64,000 nt of DNA from Poa pratensis (GCA_947311845.1 CAMZMU010000117.1:72573444-72637443), one strand, 5' to 3'; shown: positions 1-13,700, numbered from the stretch's first letter. Translations and numbers: made by a program. Notes: generated by a model not told the origin, from the letters alone.

Positions 1-177
1 CACCACCATAGGCGTCTTTACAATTTCTCATCATGAAATGTAATTCACCTTTTTTAATTTTTCGCATACTTCGGAACTTTGGAACTTATTGGGGCTGCGT
101 GCATCCTAATTATGCAGAGGCCCGGTGTAATGCTTAATACTCTTAAGTAATAAAATCCCTTTATCAAAAAAAACATC
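1..177 (+). mobile_element. LINE-type non-LTR retroposon, 3' end with poly(A)
   Basis: The segment runs through a GGGGCTGCGTGCATC block and a short pyrimidine/purine stretch to TTAAGTAATAAAATCCC and then an A run at about 168-174. This is the usual look of the 3' end of Triticeae LINEs. Only the 3' end lies in the window. No reverse transcriptase reading frame is visible here. Confidence 0.5.
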
Positions 178-445
178 GGTCTACCAACTTCTACCAACTT
201 TGAGATGAGTTCACCTTCTTAGCTACACAAGCCAAACACGTCCTAAATCTTTTTTGACTTTGGTAACGAGCAACTCTAACAGCAGCCCTATATTAGGCTT
301 GGTGCCCAATAAACCGTTTTTAGGGCATGAAAGGGCAAAAACGTGTCTACAACAGCTGCCCTATCACGTGGCCTAAAATGGGGCTGCCCCATAATTTCAT
401 CCTCTCTGCCCAAAATATGAGCCAGAAAGGGCCGCGCGCGGCCCC

Positions 446-3060
446 TGTATTGGGTTGCGGGTAAAACTTTAAAATTTTCCGTAACCTTGCCGCCAAGATC
501 TATCTATGAAGATATCCTGCACCCCATAATGCTAGATCCAGAATACTTACAAACACTGTTGCGGAAGATCTTGTGTTTGTCGAAGTAGATGTCGGTGAAG
601 CCTGATGAAGAATCTCACGTCCACGCCGGGAGGTGAGATTTTTGCTGGTCCGTCGTCGAGGAACTGCTCACGCAGCCCCGCTCTAACAGTATCCACACAT
701 ACACCGCGCCAACCCGCCAAGCACGTTCGCCGCCTAGAGCTACTAGCACCGACGAAGAGAGACAGCCTTTAGGCGTAGTTTAGGTGGTAGATCTAATCAA
801 CTAGATTAGATCTATATGAGAGGATTAGAGACGTCTAATTCTCAACACATGAGATATACTAGAAAGAGAGAGAACTTGCACGGAGGCAATTGTTGCGTCT
901 TGTTATTGTCTCAACCTATGGGATTGGGGTGTTTATATAGTAGGTCAAAGGGGAGGGGTGCTTGGGGAAGGGGCAAGACCCTCCCCTTGGTGCGCCGGCC
1001 CTAGGGGAGGAGGAGTCCTCCCCTAGCCCAACTCGGATTGGGAGTTGGAGTAGGACTCCTCCTCCCAAAACTCCCTCCACCAAAATAGGAAGGGGGAGGA
1101 GTCCAACCCCACCCCAACTCGGATTGGGAGTTGGAGATGGACTCCTCCTCCCCAAATAAAATCTTTTATTTAATATTTTCCATAATTATTTATTAAATAA
1201 ATAAATTAATATTTAATTAAATAATATTTTGTTTAATTAATTCTTTATTTGAATATTTCCTTTTACAGAATATTTCACTGAATTAATTACTTATCATATA
1301 AAACACTTTCATATGATCCGGGACACCCAGTGTCCGCTGACAAAATACTCCGGACAAATATTTCCCTCTTATATAAACCTTCAGATTAAATCCGCTGATG
1401 ATAGAAACCATTCCTTATCACCCCGGGACATTAGATGTCCGCCTTCTCTCTAATTCAAACCACTATCTCATTACCACAAAGACTACAACTTTATTCTCTC
1501 AATAAAAGGTTGACTCACAGCTTAAGTGTGTGACCCGAAAGGTTCAGTAAACACAAAGACATGTCCAGGAGCTTACCAGACAATAACCAGCATTGGGACC
1601 TAGACGGCCGTACTGGCTCCCATGTGTTTATGAGTGAACGATAGAACCTGCGTGTTACTCATTACGCTAATCCCCTTACGTACACGATACCAATGATATC
1701 TCGAGATTGAGACAATGTGCACTAGTGTGATCAAACCATTCGATCATAACACATATATAATTCTCGTACCAATATCATTCTCTTTTCTCATTCCGTATTT
1801 ATATTGTCCCGTGATAAATCACGCTGTGTCTGGCCAGACGATTGGGTGACAATAATAATACTGAGATGACCTAGAGGATGTATCTCTCCATCGTCTGGAG
1901 GAGTAAGTGTCATTCTTGAATAATCTCTGTTCCAATACATTACTCTAGTTCACGCCCAAAAGCCACCGTTATGGTCCCCAGTTACGGCCAGACGTTAGGT
2001 GACAATCAAAGCATGAGTGTCGAATAAACGGTCACCGCATATTCTCATAGAAAAGGAATATAGCTAATGATAACTAAACATATGATCAATTGCTACCTTC
2101 ATTGTTGACCATTAGTCTCTTAGCAAGATCATACAATTGGTCGGTTCAGTACTATTATCATTTCGATAATAAACTCCTATAGTTGTGTGACTTATACAAA
2201 GTCCATGATCAGGAAAACATGATCATCAAACAACAAGATAGGCAAGTCTTAGAGACAAGACTAGGAACACTTTTACTTGTTCGTATCTCTACACCTATAT
2301 TGGAGGTTTTCCTCTTGAACACGTTGTATTTGCTATCCAAGTGACCAATACAGTTATAGCATAAAGATATAGACATTAATAATAAACTTGGAGATAAATA
2401 ATAACTAAATTGTTATTGTCTCTAGGGCATATCTCCAACAGTCTCCCACTTGCACTAGAAACAATAATGATTCTAGTTAGCATGACGACATGACACCAAA
2501 TGGAACTAAGGTGCCACTCACACTTTCGCATGCGCTCTGAGACTGTGTCCAAAACTTTGATCCAACAAAGTACATAAACTTGTTTAACTCCTCACATGTC
2601 AAACTTGACATCGTAAGTCGGATATATTAGGAATTGGATATCGGCCTATCCGGTTCCGTAGTAGCATCAATAATATCAAGCGTCTCCGAATGATATCATC
2701 ATACCGTCTATTGAAACCTCACCAAGTCAATGACTTATCCAATATCTTGCTTATCACGACGTCTCACATCAATGATGCAACTATCCTTAATAGAAAATCT
2801 ATTTATGTTGTAGAATCCACTCATAATATACAAGTGATTTGATGAAATCAAAACACCAAATATTTATCAATTAAAAATTGCATTTATCAGATTAAATCAA
2901 TTAAGATCTGATTTCATAATTCCACTACAAATATGTATATGAGGAACTTCTCAACATACACTATTTGAAGCTTTAGAAAATCAACCAAGTCGTTATATTT
3001 TTGTAATATTACCATTGGGTCCTTTTACCAAACCCTCAGGATCAATTACACTTTTAATCA
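446..3060 (-). mobile_element. Truncated copia LTR retrotransposon (Angela/WIS-like LTR start) nested in the Harbinger element
   Basis: On the minus strand an LTR starts at 2440 with TGTTGGAGATATGCCC, the signature start of Triticeae Angela/WIS/BARE-type copia LTRs. It is preceded by a purine-rich tract (AAGTGGGAGAC, 2441-2451 read on the minus strand). The most likely far end is the TG at 446, giving an LTR of about 2.0 kb; this boundary is an inference. A minus-strand TATA box (CTATATAAAC) lies at 931-940. Only about 600 bp of AT-rich non-coding internal DNA remains (2441 to about 3060). There is no polyprotein and no second LTR, so this is a truncated copy. The right junction with Harbinger sequence is approximate. 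Confidence 0.65.
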
Positions 3061-3104
3061 ACTGCCTTTAAGAGAAAATCTTTTATTAAGTACTTCTCTT
3101 AACT

Positions 3105-3912
3105 CTGCATTGATTTGTTCAAGCACATCACCGAGAGTGTCAAGCTGCACGACAACTTCTTCAAGCAATGAAGAAATTGTACCGGAGATCAAGGGCATAA
3201 CACCTATCAAAAGGTGACTAGTGCATTGCGGCAGTTGGCTTACGACATTCCTGCAGATATGGTCGACGATCACTTGGCAATGAGTGAGAGTCAGAGCATC
3301 AAGTGTGTGAAGCGGTTTGCGGTGGCGATGGTTGAGGTGTTAGGGCCCGAGTACTTGAGAGCACCCAATGCTCAAGACACGGCTCGGCTACTAGAGATGA
3401 ACAAGGCCCGTGGCTTTCCAGGTATGCTCGGTTCCATTGATTGCATGCACTGGAGGTGGAAGAACTGTCCTGCTGCGTGGCATGGACAGTTCCGAGGGCA
3501 CAAGAAGGATTCCACCATTATTCTTGAGGCCGTGGCCGACCAAGAGACTTGGATATGGCATGCATTCTTTGGCATGCCCGGTTCTTGCAACGATATCAAT
3601 GTCCTCCAACAGTCTCCTCTATTTTCCAAGTTAGCCAATGGAGAGTCACCACCGGTGGAATTCCAAGCAAACGGCAAGACATACAAGATGGGCTACTACC
3701 TTGCGGATGGAATTTATCCCAAGTGGGCGACATTTGTGAAGCCGGTGCAAGCCCCCGAAGGTAAGAAGGAACTTGATTTTCATAATGCTCAAGCGGTGGC
3801 TAGGAAAGATGTGGAGAGAGCATTTGAGATTTTACAAGCCCAATTTACAATTGTGAGAGGACCGTCTAGGTTTTGGGATCAACATAATGCATGCATGTGT
3901 GATCATGCATAA
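3105..3912 (+). pseudogene. Harbinger transposase (HARBI1-like DDE nuclease), degraded
   Basis: The frame opens near 3105 and reads typical PIF/Harbinger transposase text. It has a LFKHI..KLHDNFFK segment, then RNCTGDQG, the ALRQLAYDIPADMVDDHL helix region, and the catalytic-core block GMLGSIDCMHWRWKNCPAAW (around 3424-3480), where the first acidic residue of the DDE triad sits. GSCNDINVL follows at about 3580. One in-frame TGA interrupts it at about 3171, and the 3' end diverges after IVRGPSRFWDQ; a further in-frame segment (IIENERGQNVVYD) lies in another frame at about 3917-3960. It once catalysed cut-and-paste of the surrounding element. Stop and frame loss make it non-functional. Confidence 0.75.
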
Positions 3913-5893
3913 CATGATCATAGAGAACGAGCGTGGCCAAAATGTTGTCTATGACACATATGAGTTGATGGGCCGGCCGCCGGTTCAGTCGAGGCGAGGT
4001 GGAGACCGTGTTGCCCGCTTCGTTGACTCCTACCACAACATTCGAGACTCCGATGTGCACGAAGATCTTCAAAAGGATCTCATTGAGAAGTGGTGGGCAT
4101 GGAATGGAAGGCAAAGATCAAGTCCATGTACTTGATTCGGTGGTGTTGTATGCAAGATGAACAATTTGATAAACATTTGTGTGTTGTTTGATCTATTATT
4201 TGATAAACCATTTGATAAACTATTTGTATTGTGTTGTAATAATTAAGTACTATTTAATTTTTATTTGTTTGAATTTATTTTAGATCATTTATCATATTAT
4301 TTGTTTGATATGTATGTTCAAATGTGTCAAAAGATGGATGGAGGGGCGCGGCCGCGCTGCCCTAAAATAGGACACTGTTAGAGAGGAGGTGTCCTATTAT
4401 AGGGCTGCTGGTAAAGCAGAAAAAATTTGGTGCCCTAAAACGGTAGGGCAGCCGTTAGAGTTGCTCGTAGGCCGAACTTGGGGAAAATCAGACACAGCCC
4501 GTTCGATTTGACTGATCGGACAACAACTACTACCAATTTGGGACGGTGCATCCTTCCATGTGGGACCCTTCGTTTGCAGCTCGTGGGCCCACACGTGAGC
4601 CCTCTTCCCTGAGCACTCTTCCTCGTCTCTCGCTTCCATGGCCGCCTCCCTCTCCTCCCCTCCCACCTTCCATCTCCTCGCCGCCCCCGCGCCCCGCCTC
4701 TTCCCCAACTCCACCGGCACTCCTCTAGCCAAGCCAAAGAGCAGAGCCAGTAAGCCTCCTCCCTTATGCTGCACCGCCGCCACAACCCGTCCCCTTCTCC
4801 TTCACCAACCACCACCGCTGCTGCGGCCAAGGTCGGTTCTTGGAGGGACCTATGCAGCCTCAACGCCTGGGTAGTCCGGGACTACCACCGTCTCGTCGCC
4901 TCCGTCAACGCACTCGAGCCACCGCTTCGGAGGCTTTCCGACGAACAGGTTGCGTGCCGCGCCCAACCAGATTCTTTGCTTCTCCCGATGGTTTCTTTCA
5001 TGTGGCTGATGGGTTTATGTGTTCTCGCAGTTGAAGGGTAAGACGGAGGAGTTCCGTGCACGCCTCGGCCGCGGGGAGACGCTCGCCGACGTCCAGGCTG
5101 GTTGGTACTCTTGATGTCTCTGTTTGGTGTTGGTGTTGCATTGTAGCGTTCCCTTCGAGTTCTCGTCTGATGTATTAGCGTGTGTGTTTGCTTATGTCCA
5201 GAGGCTTTCTCTGTGGTGAGGGAGGCAGCAAGGAGGACACTCGGCATGCGGCACTTTGATGTTCAGGTATACCAGCTTTGCTTGGTTAGGGTGGGGATTA
5301 ATGCACTGAGTTTGTTTGGGGGTGATCGAGCTTCGTTTAATCTATTTTTTTGTATTAGATTATTGGCGGCGCTGTGCTCCATGATGGGTGCATTGCCGAG
5401 ATGAAGACTGGCGAGGGGAAGACACTCGTGTCGACCTTGGCAGCTTATCTAAATGCACTGACAGGGGAGGGAGTTCATGGTACTTACATTTTGATTAGTT
5501 GCATTTTGCTGCTCAAACTTCCTGAATTAAGCGGCACCCTTGAATCTGTTATGCATTTTGCATGGACTAGCGTAATGCACATGTTCGTTCTTTAAACCAC
5601 CACATTCCCCACGGCAGTTCGTGAAAATCATAGTACATGATATAAACATGAGTAATTATAAGATATTTCTGTTACCCTGTATTATATGCTTCTTGGTTGT
5701 GTTTAACCATCTGAACAAAGATGGTTATTCAAGGTTGGTTTTTTCCTATTACAAGGTACATTTATGTAATCTGTTTTTTTGACATTTTCATTGTTAAGCT
5801 CTAGTTAGCCATCCATGTCCTCGGTGCCACTACTTTCATATTCATAAGCACTGTGATCCTTTTTCAGTGGTGACTGTAAACGATTATTTGGCG

Positions 5894-5896
5894 TAG
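5894..5896 (+). other. SECA2: Premature TAG in SECA2 exon 5
   Basis: In exon 5 the reading VTVNDYLA is followed by TAG and then [14 protein letters not shown] in the same frame. SecA proteins usually have Gln or Arg here. A CAG (Gln) to TAG change is a single C-to-T transition at a CHG site. Exon 5 is 92 bp, so skipping it would shift the frame and not rescue the protein. Confidence 0.85.
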
Positions 5897-8849
5897 CGAG
5901 ATGCTGAATGGATGGGTCGTGTTCATCGTTTTCTTGGTCTGACTGTTGGGTTAATTCAGGTATTTACACCGTTCTACATTGTGCTGTTGTCGTACTTTCT
6001 AGACCCCCTTACAGTTCTTGTTTGGAAACACCTGATTTTGGTGTTGTTATAGTATTTTATAGAAACATATAATTGGAGGCAAACATATAACTTCCTTTCA
6101 CTCTTTCATCTGTGACATGCATAGGGGGGTATAAAGTCTGATGAGAGGAGAGCCAACTATTTGTGTGACATTACATACACTAACAACTCGGTAAGATGCT
6201 TAGTAGAACAATAATTTGTAATTAGTCTTATAGTGGCTATTCATCATAGAGAATTTTCTTCTTCTTGTAACTTGGTATGATATATGCTTCTATGTCAAAA
6301 CTGTCTTCGAATCTTCTGTGAGATGCTGCCTGCCATCTGTTACCAGACTTTACCTGCTTATCTTGGTTATGTACTATGTAGTACTTTATAGTAAGTTAGT
6401 GACATCTCCATATATAGACTCTCAAAGACTGCTCATAATCTACAGGAGCTTGGATTTGATTATCTTCGCGACAACTTATCGCGCAAGAAAGAACAGCTAG
6501 TTATGAGATGGTACATTCAAGGCTGCCCCCTTCACTTTTTCAGAACCATGGTTTCTCTATATTTGCTAAATTTCTGCGTAACACACAATTTGATAGGCCA
6601 AGACCATTCCATTTTTCTATTGTGGATGAAGTGGACTCAGTACTTATTGATGAAGGAAGAAATCCATTGTTAATAAGTGGAGAGGTTTTCATGCTAATTC
6701 TTTTGCTAATCTTGTTTCTCCTGTGCCATGATGTCTTGGCCTGTTAAAATGTGTGATATTCACCAGTTTTCCTTATCTTATATCAGGATAACAGAGAAGC
6801 AGCACGGTATCCAGTTGCTGCTAAAGTTGCGGACCTTCTCATGGAGGGTGCGGTGAGTATTTTCATGTTGCTTAAAGTAAAGTTACAATGGGTCATGTTT
6901 TCGTGAGATTTCCCACTTACAATGATTATGTTGACTTATTTCTGCAGCATTATACTGTAGAACTGAAGGGAAACAATATAGATCTAACAGAGGATGGAGT
7001 TACTTATGCTGAGATGATTCTTGGGACCAATGATCTGTGGGATGAGAATGATCCATGGGCAAGGTGCCATCACTGTTTATTTCTTTTGTAGCTTTTTGTC
7101 TGATGTGGTTATTTGCTATATGCAACTATTGGCTGTCAACTAGTCAACTTAACTTTTAATACGCGGTTCTGTTCAAGTATTAAATGGCCTATATCACATT
7201 CTTCCATCGTATAGTCTCAGCTTGTGTAGAAGTCACTTCGATGCTCGTCACTTGTGCACGTCCTCTCTTTTTCCTTGTACAACCACATGTTTGTTAAGAT
7301 ACAGTGTTAAATAATTCAAATGCACGAGAGGTACGACCAACTCATAGGAAACTTGGACATGCGTTATGGCTAATCTTAAACTTGTCAAATGCTTCAGATT
7401 TGTGATGAATGCATTGAAAGCCAAAGAGTTCTACCGCAGGGATGTACAGTACATTGTCAGAAATGGAAAAGCTCTCATAATTAATGAGGTACTATCTCAA
7501 CTTTGTGTTTGGTCAACCATTTATTTATTAGACTAAGGTCCATTTTTTTGTATCATTCTGATCTTGCTGGGCTGCACTAATTCAATTTAGTAACCTGAGA
7601 AGAGTAGACGTGTTACTCACCTTTCTGAACTTTTTCCATGCTTTATGTCATACATTAGATGTTCTTGATTCTATATTTGATACTGCCTATTAAATACATT
7701 ACAATTGCATATGTGGGAAGCCTGTGTTCTTGAACTATATTGTTTTTTTTCTCCAGCTTACGGGCCGAGTCGAACCCAAAAGAAGGTGGTCTGATGGTAT
7801 TCATCAAGCAGTAGAAGCAAAAGAAGGCCTCAAAATTCAGGTCATCATTAACTTATCTGTTGCCAATTTATACTAGTGGAACTATATATAAGGTTACTTT
7901 GATTTGTTTTGTGATTATTTGTGGAAGTGTATCGTAGTATCTTATTTGCAATGCTAATTGCAATTCAACAGGCAGATTCAGTAATTGTGGCTCAGATTAC
8001 GTATCAGTCTCTGTTTAAGCTTTATCCTAAGCTTTCTGGGATGACAGGTACTGCTAAGACTGAGGTACAGTATCTACTTGGTCATGTCCTAGATAGTTTG
8101 TTTGTTTATATGCTCAACTGATATGAACTGATATGATCATACTGGTTCTGCAGGAAAAGGAATTTCTGAAGATGTTTAAGATTCCAGTTATCGAGGTACC
8201 CACGAATTTGCCAAATATACGGATGGACTTGCCTATCCAAGCTTTTGCAGTAAGGCTTCTGAGAAGTGAGATCGTACCCAATTTCTTCCTTTTTTATGAT
8301 GAGAGAATGGTTCATGGTCACTGTTACTTTTTGTAGACTGTAAGGGGTAAATGGCAATATGTACGGGAAGAGGTAGAGTCTATGTTTCAATTGGGCCGTC
8401 CTGTTTTGGTTGGAACTACCAGGTATATTTTCCTTGCAACCTAGAAGAAATCTGGTTTGCACTGCTTCACATACTACCAAGCTTAATATAGAGCATATTA
8501 GATTCAAGCATCTGGGTACTACTCCATTGAATCACTTAGTTGCTGACGTGGCCAATTAGGGTTCTCCACTCTATAACATACGGAGTACCTGCTTTAATAA
8601 TAGTTCCAAGTGCTCCGAAAATGTTGCCATTTACTATGGTTCCTTTGGTTGGATGCTGAGGAAGTAGATTAGCTAAATGTTCATTCACAACAGGGGAAGA
8701 CTAAACTTAGAATGCAGAGAGCAAATAACTTACTCATAAATTTGCCCCATGGAGGAAATTTGGTTAGTGGAATAAATTAGGAATACTAGTTGATGTTTGC
8801 TTTACAGAAAATTATAAGAAAATGAGCAGAAGCACTCTCAGTACAATGG

Positions 8850-9219
8850 GCTAATTTTTTTTTAATAATACGTTTTTTTAATTAAATTCAAAAAATATTA
8901 CGCAAAATCACAAAATTTCAGAAATAATACGGCCTCGGCCCAGGTTGGGCCGATTAGTACCTGTCGGCCCAGGCCTGGCCGATTAGTACCTGTCGGCCCA
9001 GGCCTGGCCGATAAGCTACTAATCGGGGCACGACTCGGCTAGCCCAGTGGGCACTTATCGGCCAGGCCTGGGCCGAAAGGTACTAATCGGCCAGAGCTAG
9101 GCCGACAGGTACTAATCGGCCCAACCTGGGCCGAGGCCGTATTATTTCTGAAATTTTGTGATTTTGCGTAATATTTGTCTAATTTAGTAAAAAAAATGTA
9201 TTATTAAAAAAAAATTAGC
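8850..9219. mobile_element. Foldback (near-palindromic) MULE-type MITE in SECA2 intron 15
   Basis: The 370 bp element starts GCTAATTTTTTTTTAATAA and ends with its complement TTATTAAAAAAAAATTAGC. It is flanked by a perfect 9 bp direct repeat GTACAATGG (8841-8849 and 9220-9228). A 9 bp duplication is typical of Mutator-like elements. Almost the whole element is an inverted repeat: AT-rich outer arms and a GC-rich core of GGCCGATTAGTACCTGTC units in both orientations. There is no coding capacity. Confidence 0.8.
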
Positions 9220-9339
9220 GTACAATGGTGAGATGGAGTAGGAATTTGTTGTAAGTATACCCTCCTGTGTATATTCCCAAATCAACAAGGGTAAACATGA
9301 TATGGATTAGATAACTCCTAGACACCTAGTAGTTAGGTT

Positions 9340-9760
9340 GGTTACTTTTCAGTAAATTGTGTTGTGAGGGTGACAGTTTGTGTTTCTATGTTTGTCTTCA
9401 ATGTGTGTACTTGGGTAAGGTCCCCGGATGCAAGTGTAGGCGTATAGCGATGACGCGGTAGCCAGAACAGACCACAATGTGACAACTTCTCCCTCTCTCC
9501 CAATAACTTGTCCTCGAGCTGTGGTGATGGGCTGCTGCTGTAAAGGGGCATCACAACCCCCACGTGTAAGAGTAATTGGAATGTCGTGTGTGAGATGTGT
9601 GGGGGCATCGACGCCAGTTGAGGGTGGAGGCAATTGACCATCAGCATGGACTAATAAGGAGGAAACTGGTGGTAAGGGCAGATAGTGTGAGGCAGCAGTG
9701 GACAGTGGCAATTAACCAAGCGTAGCAACTTTGGCAGAAGAAGCCATTGTGTAATTGCGT
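9340..9760. other. Unassigned intronic insertion-like segment in SECA2 intron 15
   Basis: This part of the 1.87 kb intron differs in composition from SECA2 introns and is open on the minus strand for 100-120 codons in two frames. The translations show no domain I recognise and no splice or promoter context. It may be a remnant of a mobile element. I do not call it a gene. Confidence 0.25.
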
Positions 9761-10609
9761 GCTTGGGTACAGACCCTAGGCTTGGTCAAGGGGACCAAGT
9801 AGGGTGGCGCAGTGGACACTTAACAATTTAAAGATATAATCAATCACAATAATAACCTACCTAAATTATACTACCTTTGTTTCAGAATGTTGGGTGTATC
9901 TTGACCGGATGATCCATGCTTTGACCAACAATTAAGCCTAAATTTGGTAACATTGGATTCGTATTCAAAAGCACTTTCTTGTGATTGTAATAATCAACAT
10001 AACTGTGTACAAGAATTTACGGTAAACACTGAAAATCCGTCAGTCAACATACGCACTACATTTGCAAAGGAGGGATAGGACACCAAACAATGAATCTTTA
10101 TCATAGGAAGTAATCAAACTATTTTGGAAAATATATAACTTAACTAGGACTAACTGTCCAAGTCCTCGATGGGGGCCATTGCTATAGTTACCCCGCCCCT
10201 TGGTACCGCTCATGCGCATGATCACTCCACCTTAGTAACTATTGCATGTGAGATGTTTGTGACATTTGGAATTGATGATTTTATACCTGTTGCAGTGTTG
10301 AGAGTTCAGAATACTTGTCAGATCTTCTTAAATCTCGCAATATTCCTCATAATGTACTTAATGCAAGACCAAAGGTATGTAAACTTCTGCTTTAGTTTAA
10401 CTTACTCTTCCATGTTTAGAGCTAACCAAATTGTTCTTGGCAGTATGCTGCACGAGAAGCTGATATAATTGCACAAGCTGGAAGGAAACATGCTATTACA
10501 ATTTCAACGAACATGGCAGGCAGAGGAACTGACATCATTTTAGGTGGTAACCCTAAGGTTAGTTTATCCATATATTGAGTCTCTTCTCTTTGTAGCTCAC
10601 TTCATAATA

Positions 10610-10767
10610 CTCCCTCCGTTCCAAAATATAAGACTTTCTAGCCTTTCTACCTCTGTCCTGATTCGTACGTATGTAGACATGTTTTAGTGTGTTGATTCAC
10701 TCATTTAGAAACGAGTCAAGACAAAATCAGAAAGTCTAAAAAGTCTTATATTTAGGAACGGAGGGAG
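10610..10767. mobile_element. Stowaway MITE in SECA2 intron 17
   Basis: Ends CTCCCTCCGTTCC and GGAACGGAGGGAG are inverted repeats, flanked by TA at 10608-10609 and 10768-10769. Length is 158 bp and it is non-coding. This is a Tc1/mariner-related MITE common in Triticeae introns. Confidence 0.9.
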
Positions 10768-13700
10768 TACATGTGACAACAGAAAGCTAGCAGAGACCTT
10801 TCTCTTCAGGGCCTGATCTGTTCACTTATTTGTTCTTGGTAGATGCTTGCAAAAGAAATTGTGGAAGATAATATACTTCCGTTTCTGACACATGACACCC
10901 CAGATGTCGAAACTGAAGGGGAGTCCACATCCCACAAGGTGCTTCATGTTGCAATTTTAGCCGTCCTAAAACTTCACAGGTGTTTCTCACAGTCCCCTTT
11001 ATTTTGTGCAGGGTCTTTCTAAGATAAAACTTGGGCCATCGTCACTAGCTCTGCTTGCCAAAGCTGCAATCATGGGTATGTAATAAGTATTGGAGTATCA
11101 ACTGTTGTATGTTCTGTTACCTCTACACAGGTTCTTTTATTGTGTGGCTCACTCATCCATATATTCTTGTAGCAAAATATGTTCACAAAAGTGAGAGCAA
11201 TGAATGGCCTTTTCAGAAGGCGAAATCCACTATTATGGAGTCAATTGAAATGAGTACTATAATTGGGATGGAGAAACTGCAAGAGCGTGTGGCTGAAGTG
11301 ACTGAGATGTACCCTCTTTGTGATGCAATAGCACTTGCTTATGTCACCGTCTTAAAGGATTGCGAAATACATTGTTTTGCCGAAGGTGCTGAAGTTAAGG
11401 CATTAGGTGGGCTTCATGTAATAGGAACTTCTTTGCATGAGTCGCGCCGAATAGATAACCAAGTAAGATACTCCTGATGTTACACGGTGTACTCTGTAAG
11501 GCATGATGCTTAGCTTTTTTTCTATGGGATGTGATTTGAAACTAAATAATTTTGTAGCTACCAGGACTGTTCCAGAAATTGTTTAAATAAGCTGCTTAGC
11601 CCGAGTACATAAATGTAAAAATCAACTTGGATGAAATTAAAAACACAGCATATTAAGTTCACACGTCTTATTCAATTAATTACATCTTACTGTAAATTAA
11701 TTTAGGTGTCATTCTATTGTGTGCTGTTTTTATCTCTTTCATAGTTTGACTAGTCTGTCAGGGTTCTTCAAATAGTTTTGTGTGATAAAATGTTCAGAGC
11801 CACAGTGGCATAAAATCTACAGGTTGTTTTTTGCAGTTACGTGGTAGAGCTGGCAGACAAGGTGATCCTGGGTCCACACGGTTTATGGTGAGGTATGTTT
11901 CATCCTGAACGAAAATACTTATGTTCTACTGATCCTTTTACTCACTGAATCTAAGCGTCTCTAACTTCTGCCAACTAGCTTACAAGATGAAATGTTCCGT
12001 AAGTTTAATTTGGACACGGAATGGGCTGTGAGACTTATATCAAGGATAACAAATGACGAAGACATAGCCATCGAGAGCAATGCTGTTGTAAAACAGGTCA
12101 GATTGCATTTGTTGACATGCCAAACATTAATACTTTTCGTTTTGGGATCAGAGTGTATGTGTTGTACTCTTGTTTACATGCATTACTTTTCAAAATGCAG
12201 CTTCTAGGCCTTCAAATCAACGCCGAGAAGTATTATTTCGGCATAAGGAAAAGTCTTGTAGAGTTCGATGAAGTCTTGGAGGTATATTATTCTCCCAGTC
12301 ATTATTCTTCTAGACTGTTGTTTTGTTTCCTGACTGTTATACTAAATTCCAGCTATTAAGGTTTGTTTCTTGTATGATAGTTGTACTGGTGACCAAAGAA
12401 TACTGTTTATTTTAATGCCCTTTGATTCATTTAAACCATGATGTTTGTATCTAAATGAAAAGGCTACTGGTTTCATTGTCCTTAGTTCTTATTCTTAATG
12501 CTGCAGCTTAATTTTCAAATGCATCAGGTTTTAAGTATTTGAGTTGGTTAATGCAAATTTTCCTTTTTCTTGAACTCTCCTTGTTCATGGAGTATCATTC
12601 ATATTTGGTAGGTCCAAAGAAAGCACATATATAGCCTTAGGCAGGTGATATTATCAGGTGACTCTGAAAGCTGCAGTGAACAAATTTTCCAGTAAGTTTG
12701 GCATGCCCTCCTTTATCTTAATTTGAAATATATTAAATTAAAAGTGTCAAATGAAATGTAACGGCCATACTCTAAAGTACCACATTCTTTTGGATCAAAC
12801 CTTAGAGTAGAATAATACATTATTGCTTACGTGGATGCGGGGTAACTCCTTGTCAGATGCATATTATTAAGTAGGCTGACAATATGTTAATATGTTATGT
12901 TTTATTAGGTTATAGATGCTTCAGTTCATGAAGTGATGATGTTTAGTTTGATTTTGTAAGAGTTTCAATAAGTCGTAAATTCGTTGCTTGCATGCTCAGT
13001 TTTGTCTTAATCACTTTTCCTTGTTTGTCAGTTCAGTTTTGAGTTTCCTAGGTACCACTCTGATGCTAGAATCTTATATTGATCTTGTTCAGAATGTTCA
13101 GCTGTTTAATATTATAATTAGTCAGCTATACATTCTTTGTGTATACAAAATGGTTCACCTCTGAAAGTTCTTTTCCCAATTACATGCCTTTAGTTGAAAT
13201 GCTATTAGGTACATGCAAGCTGTAGTCGATGAAGTTATATTGGGAAATGTTGATCCCCAGAAGGTACTTTGGCTTGCCCTGATTCTTAAGTTCTTCTCCA
13301 GAATGTTCTTGTGGTGTGTTATGTCAGTTGTTGTAGTTACATTTCATTTCAGCCACCGAAGACATGGAACTTGGCAAAGCTTTTGGATGATTTTGTCAGT
13401 TTAGGTGGAAATTTACTGACAGGTAATAAGCTTAAATTTATAGTGAATTCATGTTTGTCTGAAGTTAATTCTTCTGACTTTGAGATGCTCTGCAGAAACA
13501 TTCAAGGAGACCCAAGCAGAAGACCTACAATCATCACTTGAGCAAATATTTAGATATGGATCTCCGGAGGTTGACAATTTTGCTCTCCCAAACATGCCAG
13601 TGCCACCTAATTCCTTCAGGGGGATTCGTAAGAAAAAATCTTCAGTAGTGAGATGGTTTGCCATTTGTGTTGATGATACATCAAAGTAAGTAAAATTGCA

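Larger units (their letters stand above)
267..4467 (+). mobile_element. PIF/Harbinger DNA transposon, interrupted by a copia element
   Basis: The ends are inverted repeats beginning CGAGCAACTCTAAC (267) and ending GTTAGAGTTGCTCG (4467). They are flanked by TAA (264-266) and TAG (4468-4470), one mismatch from the 3 bp TWA-type target duplication of this superfamily. The subterminal parts share GC-rich AGCAGCCCTA/TAGGGCAGCC blocks. Inside lies a HARBI1-like transposase on the plus strand. About 2.6 kb of copia sequence (446 to about 3060) separates the left end from the transposase, so this copy is dead. Confidence 0.8.

Noticed and set aside
916..1159. Proline-rich open frames on both strands
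   Set aside because: They follow from a GGGGAGGAG/CTCCTCCCC-rich low-complexity stretch in the copia LTR.
9342..9711. Minus-strand frames of about 100-120 codons in SECA2 intron 15
   Set aside because: No domain, promoter or splice evidence.
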